Positions 11,932 to 26,565 of a stretch of 64,000 bases of DNA are shown here, in pieces (within the stretch, counting starts at the first letter, position 1; each line of letters begins with the position of its first letter). Under the pieces are notes generated by a model. The model was not told the DNA's origin. It did no database searches and saw only the letters and a list, made by a program, of their open reading frames with translations. Origin of the DNA: Leptodactylus fallax (lineage: Eukaryota; Chordata; Amphibia; Anura; Leptodactylidae); NCBI GenBank assembly GCA_947044405.1, contig CAMRHE010000353.1, forward strand, positions 1,941,501 through 2,005,500. Direction: 5' to 3'. The position numbers and the translations under genes were made by a program.

Positions 11932-11969
11932 TTTATTTATCGCTAGTGTTTATTTTTAATTTGTTTATT
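11932..11969 (-). promoter_or_regulatory. Cluster of three AATAAA polyadenylation hexamers after FOXK1
   Basis: On the minus strand AATAAA occurs at 11969-11964, 11954-11949 and 11937-11932, starting 44 to 76 bases after the FOXK1 stop. They could support a very short 3' UTR. Mammalian FOXK1 uses a 3' UTR of several kilobases, so distal sites further left are equally possible. Confidence 0.4.
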
Positions 11970-12012
11970 AGAATCACCTGAACATTCATCTTTACAAACA
12001 TTTCATCTGCTC

Positions 12013-12206
12013 TCATTCTCCTGTCGCTTCTACTTGCGCTGACACAGATGTGATCACTTCAGCTTGTGGTGCACAGCCCTCATCCAGACGTGCTCTTTTT
12101 GCCTCTGGTTCTTTTGGGGTCTCTTGAGCGATAGCACTGGACGAAACAGACACCGGGAGAGATGTGCTTGCCTGTGCAGCGAGAAGCTGCAGTGGGTTGG
12201 TCAGAG
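12013..12206 (-). CDS. FOXK1: FOXK1 last coding exon with stop codon
   Basis: After acceptor ctttctggcag, two bases complete Ala and the exon reads LTNPLQLLAAQASTSLPVSV, then QETPKEPEAKRARLDEG. It ends QVEATGE and TGA at 12015-12013. Mammalian FOXK1 has LTSPLQLLATQASSSAP, EPEVKRSRVEE and ends GTGE, so both ends of the tail are recognisable. It is shorter than the mammalian exon because Ala/Thr-rich repeats are absent. The 3' untranslated region continues toward lower coordinates. Confidence 0.95.
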
Positions 12207-13312
12207 CTGCCAGAAAGCAGGAAGAACAATAAATTTCTTATATTTTATTCAGCAGTGACAAACTGATCACTTCAGTCACACAGGACATTTACGTGCCATC
12301 CAAATTTTCTTAGTAAAGTTACAAACACCACCCTGTACCTCTAGTAAAACTAGTGTATGCAGATGAAAATTCCTCCAATCTGATTAAATGGAATCTGTAA
12401 TTTTATTTCTGCCCATGTAAACCATGGTGTAAATGTAACTTTGTTCCTCTGAACAGAGAGGTTTTTTAAATCCAACATGCAAATATGGTTGCAAGCGCCC
12501 AGTTGGTGGTCCTGAGCCTAGCAAAAACTCAGGTTCTCATTGTAAACCCTGTCCTCTCAATTCCCTACAGGCTTGACCAAACACTTCAGTGCTCTCCTAA
12601 ATCAGACTCTCCTGCAGATAAATCAAGTGCAAACAATGTGCAATACCAAGTGTGATACCGCAGTCCTCTCCAACCTGTGACCATAGACATCAGTGATTTA
12701 CTGCTCATGTGCCATCTCAGTATCATACAGTGCATGCATAATATTCCAGGGGCTGTAATTGTTTTAAGGTTAACGCCCCATGTAGCGGGACGCAGGCAAA
12801 AACTGCTGCGGGGAAAAAATGTGCAGGAAAATGTAATGCGTTTTTTTCCTGCAGCGCTTTTCACAGAACGTCTGCAGAGTTTACCTCTGCGGATTTTCTG
12901 CTTCCATTATACCTATACGGAAACCGACATCGTTTCCGTAGGTATAATAGACAATTGTTTTTCAAATCGCAGTATTTCCACTGCAGATTATTTTCTGAAA
13001 TGTGTGGATGGGATTAGGCAGAATCCCATCCACTTTGCAGTTTAATGTAAAACGCCAAGGTTTTGTTGTGGAGTTTCCGCCGAGTCCAAATCGCAGTGTT
13101 TACGTTATGTGGGGCCCCATCCTCAATGGGTTTTCCAGTCTAACTGATGACCTTATCCTCAGGATGTCAGCAATTAAAAATCATCAGCTGATCGAAGAGG
13201 GTGTCGGACCCCCACGAATCTTCAATTAATGACCTATCCTTAGTATAAGGTCATCAATTAAAAAATCCCAGAAAACTCCCTTAATGAGCAGAAAGAGAAT
13301 GGTAGGCTCACT
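12207..13312. other. FOXK1 intron with MITE fragments
   Basis: Contains a repeat resembling 3945-4030 at about 12490-12610. It also holds palindromic segments (tatacctatacggaaaccga facing cgtttccgtaggtataatag, and gatgggattaggcagaatcc facing itself) and a T2-type fragment at 13125-13284 (gggttttccagtc; ggtgtcggacccccacgaat). Confidence 0.55.
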
Positions 13313-14001
13313 TTAAAGTGTAACTAAACTTTCGGGCAACTTTTGATTTCCTGGCAGTATTTGTGTCATAAATAAATTTTGTAATATACTTTATTAACAA
13401 ATTTGTTAACTAATTTTTCTTTTCTGTGAAATCCTGCATTTTTTCACGCTTTCCCTTGTTTCTATATTGAGAGCTGTTTATGCCTCTCACCTGAATGTTA
13501 TGGTGTACATGAGTAAGGGGCTGTGTAAGATGTAGAGAAAATGAGGGTAGGGTGACTTCAAACCGTTACATCTCGACATTATAAAACATAATATGAATTG
13601 TGTCATATGAAAGAGGAGATTCTCTTCTTTCATATGATACTAAGGATCTATCTATTATTTCCAGAGATATCATTGGTTGAAAAAACAGTTGGGATTAGGA
13701 TATTTATATGCAGCTGTATAATATACGTTTTATAATGTCTGAGATATAACAGTTTGAAGTGACCCTCTTCCCACCCCCTCTCACTTTCTCTACATATTAC
13801 TCAGCCCGTACTCCCGTACATAGTATTCAATGAGAGGGAGAAACAGTTCTCAATACAGAAAAAAGGGAAAGAGTGAAAAATATACAGGATTTCACAGAAA
13901 GGATCCAACATTTTTTTTAATAAAGTATATTACAAAATTTATTTATCATGCAAATACTGCCAGAAAATCAAAAGTTGTCCGAAAGATTAGTTACACTTTA
14001 A
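13313..14001. mobile_element. T2-type foldback MITE, about 690 bp
   Basis: TTAA at 13313-13316 and 13998-14001. Left arm aaagtgtaactaaactttcg and right arm gattagttacactttaa invert, as do atttcctggcagtatttg and caaatactgccagaaaat. Arms are over 300 bp. The same end family recurs as a fragment at 30201-30256. Confidence 0.88.
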
Positions 14002-14469
14002 GGGGAGTCTATCACTGCCCCCAGCTACTTTGAACCGTTCCCATAGTGCTGTAGATGCTGTTAGCAGAATAAAAATCATACCTTTCTTAAGTTTGAGTCA
14101 CAGGGATGCGTAGAAAAAGCACTTTTATTCTTTATTCAAATGAGGATCTTGGAGCACAGGGGGAGTTTTCTTCAGACACTGAGCACTGCTGCATCATCAC
14201 TAAACACATCCATCCTGTATTCAGCTCATCCCCCTGGGCAGGGTGAGGATCAAATCAAACTTTAGCGATGATGCAGCAGTGCTCAGTGCCTGAAGAAAAA
14301 CTCCCCCTGTGCTCCAAGATCCTCATTTGAATAAAGAATAAAAGTGCTTTTTCTACACATCCCTGGGCCTCTGAAACTTAAGAAAGGTATGATTTTTATT
14401 CTGCTAGCAGCATCTACAGCACTATGGGAGCAGTTTAAAGTAGTTGGGGGCAGTGATAGACTTCTTTAA
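13998..14469. mobile_element. T2-type foldback MITE with about 215-bp arms
   Basis: Shares its left TTAA with the preceding MITE. Right TTAA at 14466-14469. The arms are nearly perfect inverted copies (gatcttggagcacaggggga facing tccccctgtgctccaagatc). Confidence 0.9.
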
Positions 14470-14628
14470 ACTTCTTGAAAGCCAATATAATCAACTGCTC
14501 TACTATGTAGAGATGTCAAACTAAATATGGTCACCTTTATGCAGCTATTTTGATCTGATATTTTACAATCTTTAGTATAAAAGTGGGATACTTGTAAAAC
14601 CAAGCAGTGACACATGTGGCCTACGTAC

Positions 14629-14847
14629 CATACATATTTCCAGGAAGGCTGGCAGTTGTCACAACCTCTTTTGTCACCACTGGAGAGTGCTGGGCTATAC
14701 TGACTGGAGCAGCTGGCTGCAGAAGGGTAACTTTCTGCCCCTGAACAGATTGGGGCAATGCACTTGCTACAGTCTGAATTACTCTGCTGGCAGTTGGAAG
14801 AGTAGGAATTGTAGCAAATGTAATCGTATTTACCTCATCTTTGATGC
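14629..14847 (-). CDS. FOXK1: FOXK1 exon: C-terminal tail, ITFATIP block
   Basis: A 219-bp exon with acceptor attatgcag and phase 1 at both ends. It reads (G)IKDEVNTITFATIPTL, ASRVIQTVASALPQSV, GQKVTLLQPAAPVSIAQHSP and ends TTASLPGNMY plus one base at gtacgt. Mammalian FOXK1 has [20 protein letters not shown] and [20 protein letters not shown] at the same places, so order and spacing agree. The function of the tail is not defined by a fold; it is a low-complexity regulatory region. Confidence 0.95.
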
Positions 14848-14904
14848 CTGCATAATGATAAAGAACATATTAATAACAGTACACTATTACTGAGCAACAA
14901 AGTA

Positions 14905-15378
14905 TTAAATGGAGTCTACCACGTCTTTCAAGCTTATTCAACTGTCACCACAATGTTACTGAGCACATTACAGTGATAAACAGCATACCTTTGTTAGAAA
15001 TGTGACTTTTTTGTTTTAACTTGATGAAAAACAACTTTGAAGTCTTATGCAAATTAGGCAGTTGGTGCACTGGTGGTGGGCCTTCTGCCCCGAGCACTGC
15101 GGTCTGCCCCTACCATCTCCTGCCTACGCCACCTCGGGCAGTGGGAGTTGATCCTCCCACTGCTATGACATCCCCCATCCTACTTGAGCAGCAACAGCAG
15201 TGCTCCCAGGGCTGAAGGTCCACCCCAGTACACTAACTGCCTCATTTGAATAAGACTTCAAAGTTGTTTTTCTCAAAATCTATCGAAGAAACATACATAA
15301 CAAAAGGTATGTTGTTAATCACTGTAATGTGGTGGTAGCAGTTGAATATGCTTGGGGGAGGTGGTAGACCCCCTTTAA
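14905..15378. mobile_element. T2-type MITE, intact copy
   Basis: TTAA at both ends. Arms of about 150 bp (tcaactgtcaccacaatgtt; cagtgataaacagcatacct) invert into ggtatgttgttaatcactg and ggtggtagcagttgaata. This is the uninterrupted version of the element split by DIRS at 6914-11002. Confidence 0.88.
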
Positions 15379-15918
15379 CCCTTTCCTGACATCTAATGCC
15401 CATGCTCTATGAAGCCTGTAATAGAAGTTATGGTATTTTGCAATGCATTAGCATTGTAATGCATTGCATTACTGATCAGACCCCCTGGGATTCAAGACGT
15501 GCGTAACCGCCGTTTTTTCGCTGTTTTGCTTCTGATAAAATTTTAATAAAAGGGGATCAAAGCAAGAGACATTCCCCCAAAAATGTATAACTAAAAAGTA
15601 CACTTAGCCCAACAAAAAAGACGCCCTATCAGAATATGGCGACTAAGAAAAAGATTTTTTTGCAAAGTTTTGGATTTTTTTTTTAAGGAGTTAAAATGTA
15701 ACTAAAACTATATAAATTTGTATCTCTGGAACCGTACTGAAACATAGCATACAGATGACATGTTATTTTGGCTGCATAGTGAATGACATAAAAACGAAGC
15801 CCATAAGAAAGACGCAAAAATGCACTTTTTCTCCAATTCCACCTCATTCTGAATTTTTTACAGCTTCCCAGTACATTGTACAGAATATCGAAAAATACCT
15901 GCAGTGGGAAGGGGTTAA
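15375..15918. mobile_element. TTAACCC-ended non-autonomous element
   Basis: Begins ttaaccctttcctgacatct and ends ggaaggggttaa, with TTAA duplicated, a piggyBac-like arrangement. Carries a shared interior (ggggatcaaagcaagagaca) also seen at 225-260. Abuts the T2-type MITE on its left through a shared TTAA. Confidence 0.7.
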
Positions 15919-17390
15919 ATTATCCAATAAGGGGATATTTTCAAAAAGTAAATAAAAAACAAATAGTCCAGCACTGATGAACTTACGAGTGTCAAGGGGT
16001 TGCCAATTTAAACAAGTATTCTCAGTTCATAAAGTGAAAGCTACCACTACGATATGCTAGTACTTCATGATTGTGGAGGTCTGACCTTTAGGAATCTCAC
16101 CAAACCTGATTCAGTACTGCGGCCCTTTCAACATTTTCCTAGCAAAGTGTGCAGCCAAGTCACCAAAGGGAACTTCAACCAGCCTGGCTCACTTGAAAAA
16201 GGTCAAGCTGCAGTCCCCCAGCTAGGATTTAAGGTCATAAGGTGCAACTGGTCATTATACCTCAACCTCCTTAAAATGTCGGATGATTATACAGAAATGC
16301 ATCTGGAGCACAGCATAAGTAAATGTAAGTTGCATGCAACAACTGGCTATGCACCATCATGATGCTTCAGTAAGCCATACTGTCAAAGATGTGTGAAAGC
16401 GCATTCCTATGGAACCTGCAGTCACGCACTTTGGCCAGTCACACGCTTACCATTTCAGGTATCTGATTTCAGTAAGGGTATGTTCACATGTAGGTCTAGC
16501 TGAAAAATTCTGCTTCAGCATTTTGCTTGACCACAGTGAACTTTTTATATGCCTCTCATTCACTTCAATGGGGAATATATCAGGTGGAATCCACCTTTAG
16601 ATCGAGCATGCTAGCTGAAAAATTCAGCTAAAGGGAAAAAAAAAAAAAAAATCAGTGTCTGCCATTCATTGAAATGAATGGGAGACAGATTTCAAGCGGC
16701 ATTTTACAACACCAGCCCTTTATTCCTGCTGATGTCTATATAAAAGGTGTAGATGTAAAGCATACAATAAATGGATCATGTGCCATGTAATTTTCTTGGC
16801 TATGGTTTTCAATTTTAACACATTTTGCCAAGTAAAGTTTCTGCAGTGAATTGTAAATATGGCTGGTAAGAACTAAGTGAATGAATTATAACCTCTTGCC
16901 AACCGCTGGATGACTTTAAATGTCTGTTAGGTCACAATTAACTTTTAAATTTTAAAACATCCTTGCAAAGTTTTCAGCTGAACAAAGACTATACAACTGC
17001 ATACTATTACCGTCCCTGCCTTCCTGAGCAATGTGTATTCATTGCAGGAAGCAGCCAAGAAACTTCCTGCCTCTGTCCCGGAGATCATGTGATTGTTGAG
17101 TGCCGAATAACTACAGGAGCTGCTGAGGCTAAGCAGACCAAGATCAGCTTTGCAGTGCATGTCAGGAGGCTGTATTCTCCCTGTAAATGAGCTAATAGCT
17201 CAATCCCAGTTACTACCTTTAGCTTAAACCAACACAAAACAATGGGGCAGATTTATTATCCCTTGTATGCCAGTTTCCTGGTGTACAAGACATAAAAAGT
17301 TGTTTTTGCGCAATTTGTAGTTGGTGCACAATTTCTCCAAAGCGCAAAGCCCAGCAGAGGGTGTGCCTCATTTACGAGGAGGCATTCGTC
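15919..17390. other. FOXK1 intron, dispersed non-coding repeats
   Basis: 15960-16430 contains a non-coding repeat with cacttgaaaaaggtcaagct, resembling Penelope-type 3' motifs. 16480-16625 is a ttcacatg-type MITE fragment. The rest is unassigned. Confidence 0.4.
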
Positions 17391-17406
17391 TTGTTCAATA
17401 TAAAAG

Positions 17407-19170
<1,764 letters not shown>

Positions 19171-20610
19171 TTAACCCCTTATGTACACTGCCTATTGTGG
19201 CCTTAAGGACGAAGTACTATTTTTCACTGTCATATTCCAAGAGCCACAACTTTTTTTATTTATATATACTTGTTTTTTGCAGAATTAGGGTTTTTTTTTT
19301 TTTTTTTAACAACACTATTTCTACAAGGCAAATAATTTAGTGATTAACATTTTTTTATTTAACTATTTCTGAGAGAGAATGGGAAAATACAGCAATTTGG
19401 CCATTGATTTTTGCACTATAAATTTTGCGCTGTTCATTGTATGGTAAAAGTAACATTCTTAATTTATTTTGTGGGTCAGTATCAAATATGTATAGGTCTT
19501 TTAAGGTCTTGCTACTTTGAAACTAATTTTTTATTTATTTTTATTTTTTTTAAAGAAAAGCATTTGTTTCTGAGTTGTCATTCAGAAACCCATAATGTTT
19601 TTATTTTTCTCATCAATGGTGCTTTTTTTTTTTTTTTTTTTTTGTGGGTTAACCCAAAAGTGCAATCTTGCAGTGCCAATGGCTGCCATCATGGCCTTTC
19701 TAATTTGGGCCTGCTAGAGTCCTTGCCTAATAGAATGTTTGTTACAATTCTGTAACAGGCACAATACACTGCAATACACATGTATTGAGACCCCTAGTGA
19801 TAAAGTACTGTAGGGGACTTTGAAAAAAAAATAAAAAATTAAACATAAAATTAAAAAAAATAAATAGTTTAAAAAAATATATAAGAAAAAAAGACACACA
19901 GAAACCTAATTATCCCCATTAAAATTGCATTGTCCGTTTAAAAAAAAAAAAAAAAAAACCTTACACTGTTGCCATGTTTGATAGGCAACCCAAAAAGTGG
20001 AATACAAAGTAATCAAAAAGTCGCTTGAATCCCAAAATAACACTATTGAAAACTATGTTATTTTGGGATTCAATCGACTTTTTGATTACTTTGTATTCCA
20101 CTTTTTGATTGCCTAGATAAGCAAAAATAGTGATTTTTGCATTATTTTTATGCCATTTGTGGTGCGGGTAAAATATGTCAGGTCACAGACGTGGCAATAA
20201 TCAAACGTGTAAGGTTTTTTTTATTTTTTTTTAAACGGACAATGCAATTTTAATGGGGAAAATTAGGTTTCTGTGTGTCTTTTTCTTATATATTTTTTAA
20301 TTTATTTTATTTTATTTTTTTTTAATTTTATGTTTACTCTTTTTTTTTTTTTTTTTTTCAAAGTCCCCTACAGTACTTTATCACTAGGGGTCTTGATACA
20401 TGTATATTGCAGTGTATTGTGCCTGTTACAGAATTGTAACAAACATTCTATTAGGACAAGGACTCTAGCAGGCCCAAATTAGAAAGACCATGATGGCAGC
20501 CATCGGCACTCCGAGATTGCACTTTTGGGTGGGGCGACAGTAGGTGTCAGTTACACTGCCAAACACCTAAGATGCCATGGTCACTATGGATCAGGACTTC
20601 TTAAGGGATA
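19171..20610. mobile_element. TTAACCCC element containing a very long palindrome
   Basis: Starts ttaaccccttatgtacactg. From about 19650 to 20534 the sequence folds on itself: aacccaaaagtgcaatct faces agattgcacttttgggt, ctagtgataaagtactgtag faces ctacagtactttatcactag, and gaatcccaaaataac faces gttattttgggattc at the centre near 20040-20066. Arms are about 400 bp. Only non-coding sequence. Confidence 0.8.
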
Positions 20611-20711
20611 AACAGCAGGGATCAGTGTTATCACCGTCTTGGCTGTTACAGCTGGGCTACCGCGGTGATTGCTCTGCTTCAGAGCCTACACAATCAGCAT
20701 CACTACATGTA

Positions 20712-23393
20712 CAGTCATGGTTGTAAGTGTTGACACCCCTGAAATTTTTCCAGAAAATGAAGTATTTCTTCCAGAAAATTATTGCAATTACACGTTTTGT
20801 TATGAAGATGCTGTTATTTTCCCTTAGGTATATTGGAACACCACAAAAAAAAAAAAATATATACAGAAAAAAGCCAAAAATTACTGGCACCCTCAACTTA
20901 ATATTTGGTTGCATACTCTTTGCAAAAAATAACTGAAATAAATCACTTCCTATAACCATCAACAAACTTCTTACACCTTTAAACTGGAATTTTGGACCAC
21001 TCTTCTTTTGCAAACTGCTCCATGTTTCTCATATATGAAGGGTGCCTTCTCCCAACAGCAATTTTAAGATCTCTCCACAGGTGTTCAATGGAATTTAGAT
21101 CCAGACTCATTGCTGGCCACTTCAAAACTCTCCAGTGCTTTGTTTCCATCCATTTCTGGGTGCTTTTTGAAGTTTGGGGGTCATTGTCTTGCTGGAAGAC
21201 CGATGACTCTAGGACGCAAACCCAGCTTTCTGACACTGGGCCACCCAACATCCTTTGGTATTTTTCAGATTTCATAATGCCTTGCACACAGTCAAGGCAC
21301 CATGTGCCAGAAGCAGCAAAATAACCCTAAAACATCTTAGAACCTCCACAATATTTGACTGTTGGTACTGTGTTCTTTCTTCCCACCGGTGACATTTTTA
21401 GATTTTCGTTTTTGACTCCCCCCTACTTCCAACCCAATTTTTTTTTCATGATGCTACCACTTATTATTCTGTAGTTTAGTCTTTAACAAGTGAAATGCAT
21501 GTTCAATTGAGTAGAGATCAGGTGACTGACTTGACCATTCAAGAATATTCCACTTCTTTGCTTTAATAAACTCCTGGGTTGCTTTGGCTTTAGGTTTTGG
21601 GTCATTGTCCATCTGTATTATGAAACGCCGACCAATCAGTTTGGCTGCATTTGAGCACAGAGTATGTCCCTGAATACCATAGAATTCATCCGGCTGCTTC
21701 TGTCTTCTGTCACATCATCAATAAACACAAGTGACCCAGTGCCACTGGCAGCCATGCATGCCCAAGCCATCACACTGCCTCCGCCATGTTTTACAGATGA
21801 TGTGGTATGCTTTGAATCATTAGCTGTACCACGCCTTCGCCATACTTTTTTCTTTCCATCATTCTGGTAGGGGATGATCTTGGTTTCATCTGTCCAAAGA
21901 ACATTCTTCCAGAACTGTGCTGGCTTTTTTAGATTTTTTTTTTTTTTTTTTTTAGCAAAGTCCAACCTAGCCTTTTTATTCTTGAGGCTTATGAGTGGCT
22001 TGCACCGTGCAGTGAATCCTCTGTATTTACTTTCATGCAGTCTTCTGTTTATGGTAGATTTGGATATTGATATGCCTACATCCTGGAGAGTGTTGTTCAC
22101 TTGGTTGGCTGTTGTGAAGGGGTTTCTCTTCACCATGGAAATTATTCTGCAATCATCCACCACTGTTGTCTTCTGTGGGTGTCCAGGTATTTTTGCATTG
22201 ATGAGTTCACCAGTGCTTTCTTTCTCTCAGTATGTACCAAACTGTAGATTTTGCCACTCCTAATATTGTAGCAATTTCTCGGATGGGTTTTTTCTGTTTT
22301 TGCAGCTTAAGGATGGCTTGTTTCACCTGCATGGAGAGCTCCTTTGACCGCATGTTTTCTTCACAGCAAAATCGTCCAAATGCAAGCACACCTTAAATCA
22401 ACTCCATGCCTTTTATCTGCTTAATTGAGACTGACATAACTAAGGAATTGCCCACACCTACCCATGAAACAGCCTTTGAGTCAATTGACCAATTACAGGG
22501 TAGCACATGTTAAGGCGCTGAAACTCCTAAACCCTTCATCCAATTTTAATTTGGATACCCTCGAATGAAAGCTGAAAGCCTGTACTTTATGTCCATATCC
22601 ATTATATAACTATAACTTGAATATGTTTCAGTAAACAGGTAAACAAAACAAAATTTGAATCAGTGTCCAAATAAATATGGACCTAACTGTTATTCAAATG
22701 TTGACAGATAGTTTGCACTGACATTGATGCACCCTGAGCCAGCAGGACAGCTTGAATTTCTTTGGCACTTGATTGGGGCTGCTTATCCACCATCTGGACT
22801 ATTCTGTGTTGCAAACTTTCATCAATGTTTCTCTTTCGTCCACGTCCAGGGAGATTAGCTACAGTGCTACGGGTTGTAAACTTCTTGATTATGTTGTGCA
22901 CCGTGTACAAAGAAACATCAAGTTCTCTGGAGATGGACTTGTAACCTTGAGATTGTTGATATTTTTCCAAAATTTTGGTTCTCAAATCCTCAGATAGTTC
23001 AGTTATTCTCTTTCTGTCCCTCATGCTTAGTGTGGTACACACAGACACACAATGCAAAGATTGAGTCAACTCCCCTTTTTATCTTGTTTCAGGTGTGATT
23101 TTTATATTGCCCACACCTGTTACTTGCCACAAGTGAGTTTGAATGAGCATCACATGTTTGAAACAAAATTATTTACCCACAATTTTGAAAAAGGTGCCAA
23201 CAATTTTGCCTGGCCCTTTTTTGGAATTTTGTGTGAAATTATGCCCAAGTTGCCTTTTTTTTGTTTTCTTGTGTTGTTCCAATACACACAAAGAAAATAA
23301 ACACATGTATAACAAAACATTGCAATACTTTTCTAGGAGAAAGACTTCCTTTTCTGGAAAATTTCAGGGGTGCCAACGCTTACAGCCATGATT
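20712..23393 (-). mobile_element. Tc1-like transposon interrupted by a second Tc1
   Basis: TIRs at 20712-20795 and about 23310-23393 match in inverse (tgtaagtgttgacacccctg versus tgtaagcgttggcacccctg). Minus-strand coding is split. The N-terminal DNA-binding part is at 22683-23006 (RDRKRITELSEDLRTKI, SRELDVSLYTVHNII, LPGRGRKRNIDESLQHRI). The catalytic part is at 20979-21370 (VFQQDNDPQTSKSTQKWM, SLDLNSIEHLWRDLK). Between them lies another Tc1. A stop (VKYCGGSKMF*) and frameshifts make it dead. Confidence 0.85.
21430..22689 (-). mobile_element. Inner Tc1-like transposon, 3' end incomplete
   Basis: The 5' end at about 22689 reads, minus strand, cagttaggtccatatttatt, a Tc1-like TIR. Coding: MRSKELSMQVKQAILKLQK (start at 22353), SRP-like HTH region [20 protein letters not shown], then a frameshift, then [30 protein letters not shown] and [13 protein letters not shown] further frame at 21440-21620 carries NDPKPKATQEFIKAKKW and SIEHAFHLLK. 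No matching 3' TIR is visible before the outer element resumes near 21420, so this end is lost. Confidence 0.8.
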
Positions 23394-24742
<1,349 letters not shown>

Positions 24743-24792
24743 TTAAAGTTTAAAAAACAAACAAAAAACCCCCCAAAACTTAGCTATAATCA

Positions 24793-24990
<198 letters not shown>

Positions 24991-25908
24991 CTAAAGAGAA
25001 AAAAATAAACATTACATATATGTGTATATATAGCAATATAAGAATATTGTAAAAAAAAGTCTGAAAGCAAAACTTAAGACAAATAATTTAAATAAATAAA
25101 TAGTTTTTCTCCTGTTTGGAAAAGTTTTTGTATGCCTTTTGGAAATCATTTTATTAGAGTTTATTGTATGTGTGGTGATCTTCCAACTTTTGTTACGAAC
25201 TTAGTTTCTTTGAAGACTTGAATTTTGGGAATTGTAGTTGTCACACCTAAGGGTAATGTTTACATGTAGGAATTTGGTGCCCTGAATCTGTCTCTCATTG
25301 TTTTCAATGGGAGACAGAGATCGAAGTAGGATGCGGAAAAAAAAATAAGCATCCTGCTAGATCTTGGCACAGATTCCATGGCTGATCAGCCACGGAACCT
25401 GCACTGCAAGACACTCGGCTGATCAGCCTCATTCTTCAGTGGGAGAAAACTGCAGTGGAAACTTTAGAGAGATCTGAGGCGGAGGTCAGCCTCAATTCCA
25501 CTTATTTTCCAACTGTCTGAATGGGCCCTAACACTATACAGAGAGTGTAGCCTCAGAAAGCTCTGCTAAAGAGTATAATTCTAGATCAGTACAACGTAGA
25601 TCGAATCTTCTACTTACAGGGCTTGTTCAAGATATACAGAGGTCAGGTTCAATTTATCTGTTCATATAAGAGTAGGAGATAAACTTATGACAAGTGATCT
25701 CACTGGGTAAGATTTATTAAAACTGATGCATTGTGCTATGCTCACTGGCACCACTTTTGCACCAAAAAATGTTGCTTAGCTAATTCCCCTATTGTTTTAA
25801 ACACAAATCTACTGAGCCTATATATACCCTATACTTTTTCCTTTAAGCACAGGAGTGGCTACCCCCAATCTACAGACATACATACTAGCTGCCTATGACC
25901 CATGTAAC
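24991..25908. other. FOXK1 intron with MITE-like palindromes
   Basis: Around 25260-25530 a degenerate element (tctctcattgttttcaatgg facing gggagacagagat) resembles frog MITEs that contain tttcaatgggagacaga. No coding exon. Confidence 0.4.
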
Positions 25909-26565
25909 TACCGTGTTTCTCCAAAAATAAGACCTACCCCGAAAATAAGCCCTAGCTACGTTTTCCAGGTTTTTTGGAGTAGGCTTGAAATATAAGCCCT
26001 ACTCCAAAAATAAGCCCTAGCTAATTTAAACCTTCCCGACATCTGCCATGTGATTACAGCAGATGTCGGGTCCTTAAAGATGGCGGCTGCTCTGCTGCAG
26101 AGCGGTTACCATAGCTGCTGTATCGGGTCTCCGCAGAGACCTGGAGTTAATGCCCGTGGTCAGTGTCTACCCTGATCGCAGGCATTGTTGAGCGTGACCC
26201 CCTCCTCCTGCCCACCAAACTAGCAGAACCGCTTTCACTAGAATACATATAAAAATAAAATATTACTGTGACACACATACACATTAGGTATCCCTGTGTC
26301 CGAAAACTCCCGGTCTACAAACTTAAAATATTTTACCTCTATAGTGAATGCCGTAGCAAAAAAAAAAAAAAAGAAGAAGATCAAAAGTGCCGAACTGCAG
26401 TTTTTTTGCTGTTTCACGCCTGATAAAAGTTGAAATAAAAAGCGATCAAATGTGTGATTGTTCTTCATGGAAAAAATTAAGACCTACCCCGAAAATAAGC
26501 CCTAGCCCTTTTTTCAGAGCAAAAAATAATATAAGACCCTGTCTTATTTTTGGAGAAACACGGTA
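25909..26565. mobile_element. TIR element with TACCGTGTTTCTCC ends
   Basis: Left end taccgtgtttctccaaaaat, right end atttttggagaaacacggta, flanked by TA. Subterminal direct repeats of aataagccctagct and gacctaccccgaaaataag. The interior holds a cassette starting cttcccgacatctgccatgt and the shared acattaggtatccctgtgtc module at 26281-26300. No transposase; superfamily not assigned. Confidence 0.8.
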
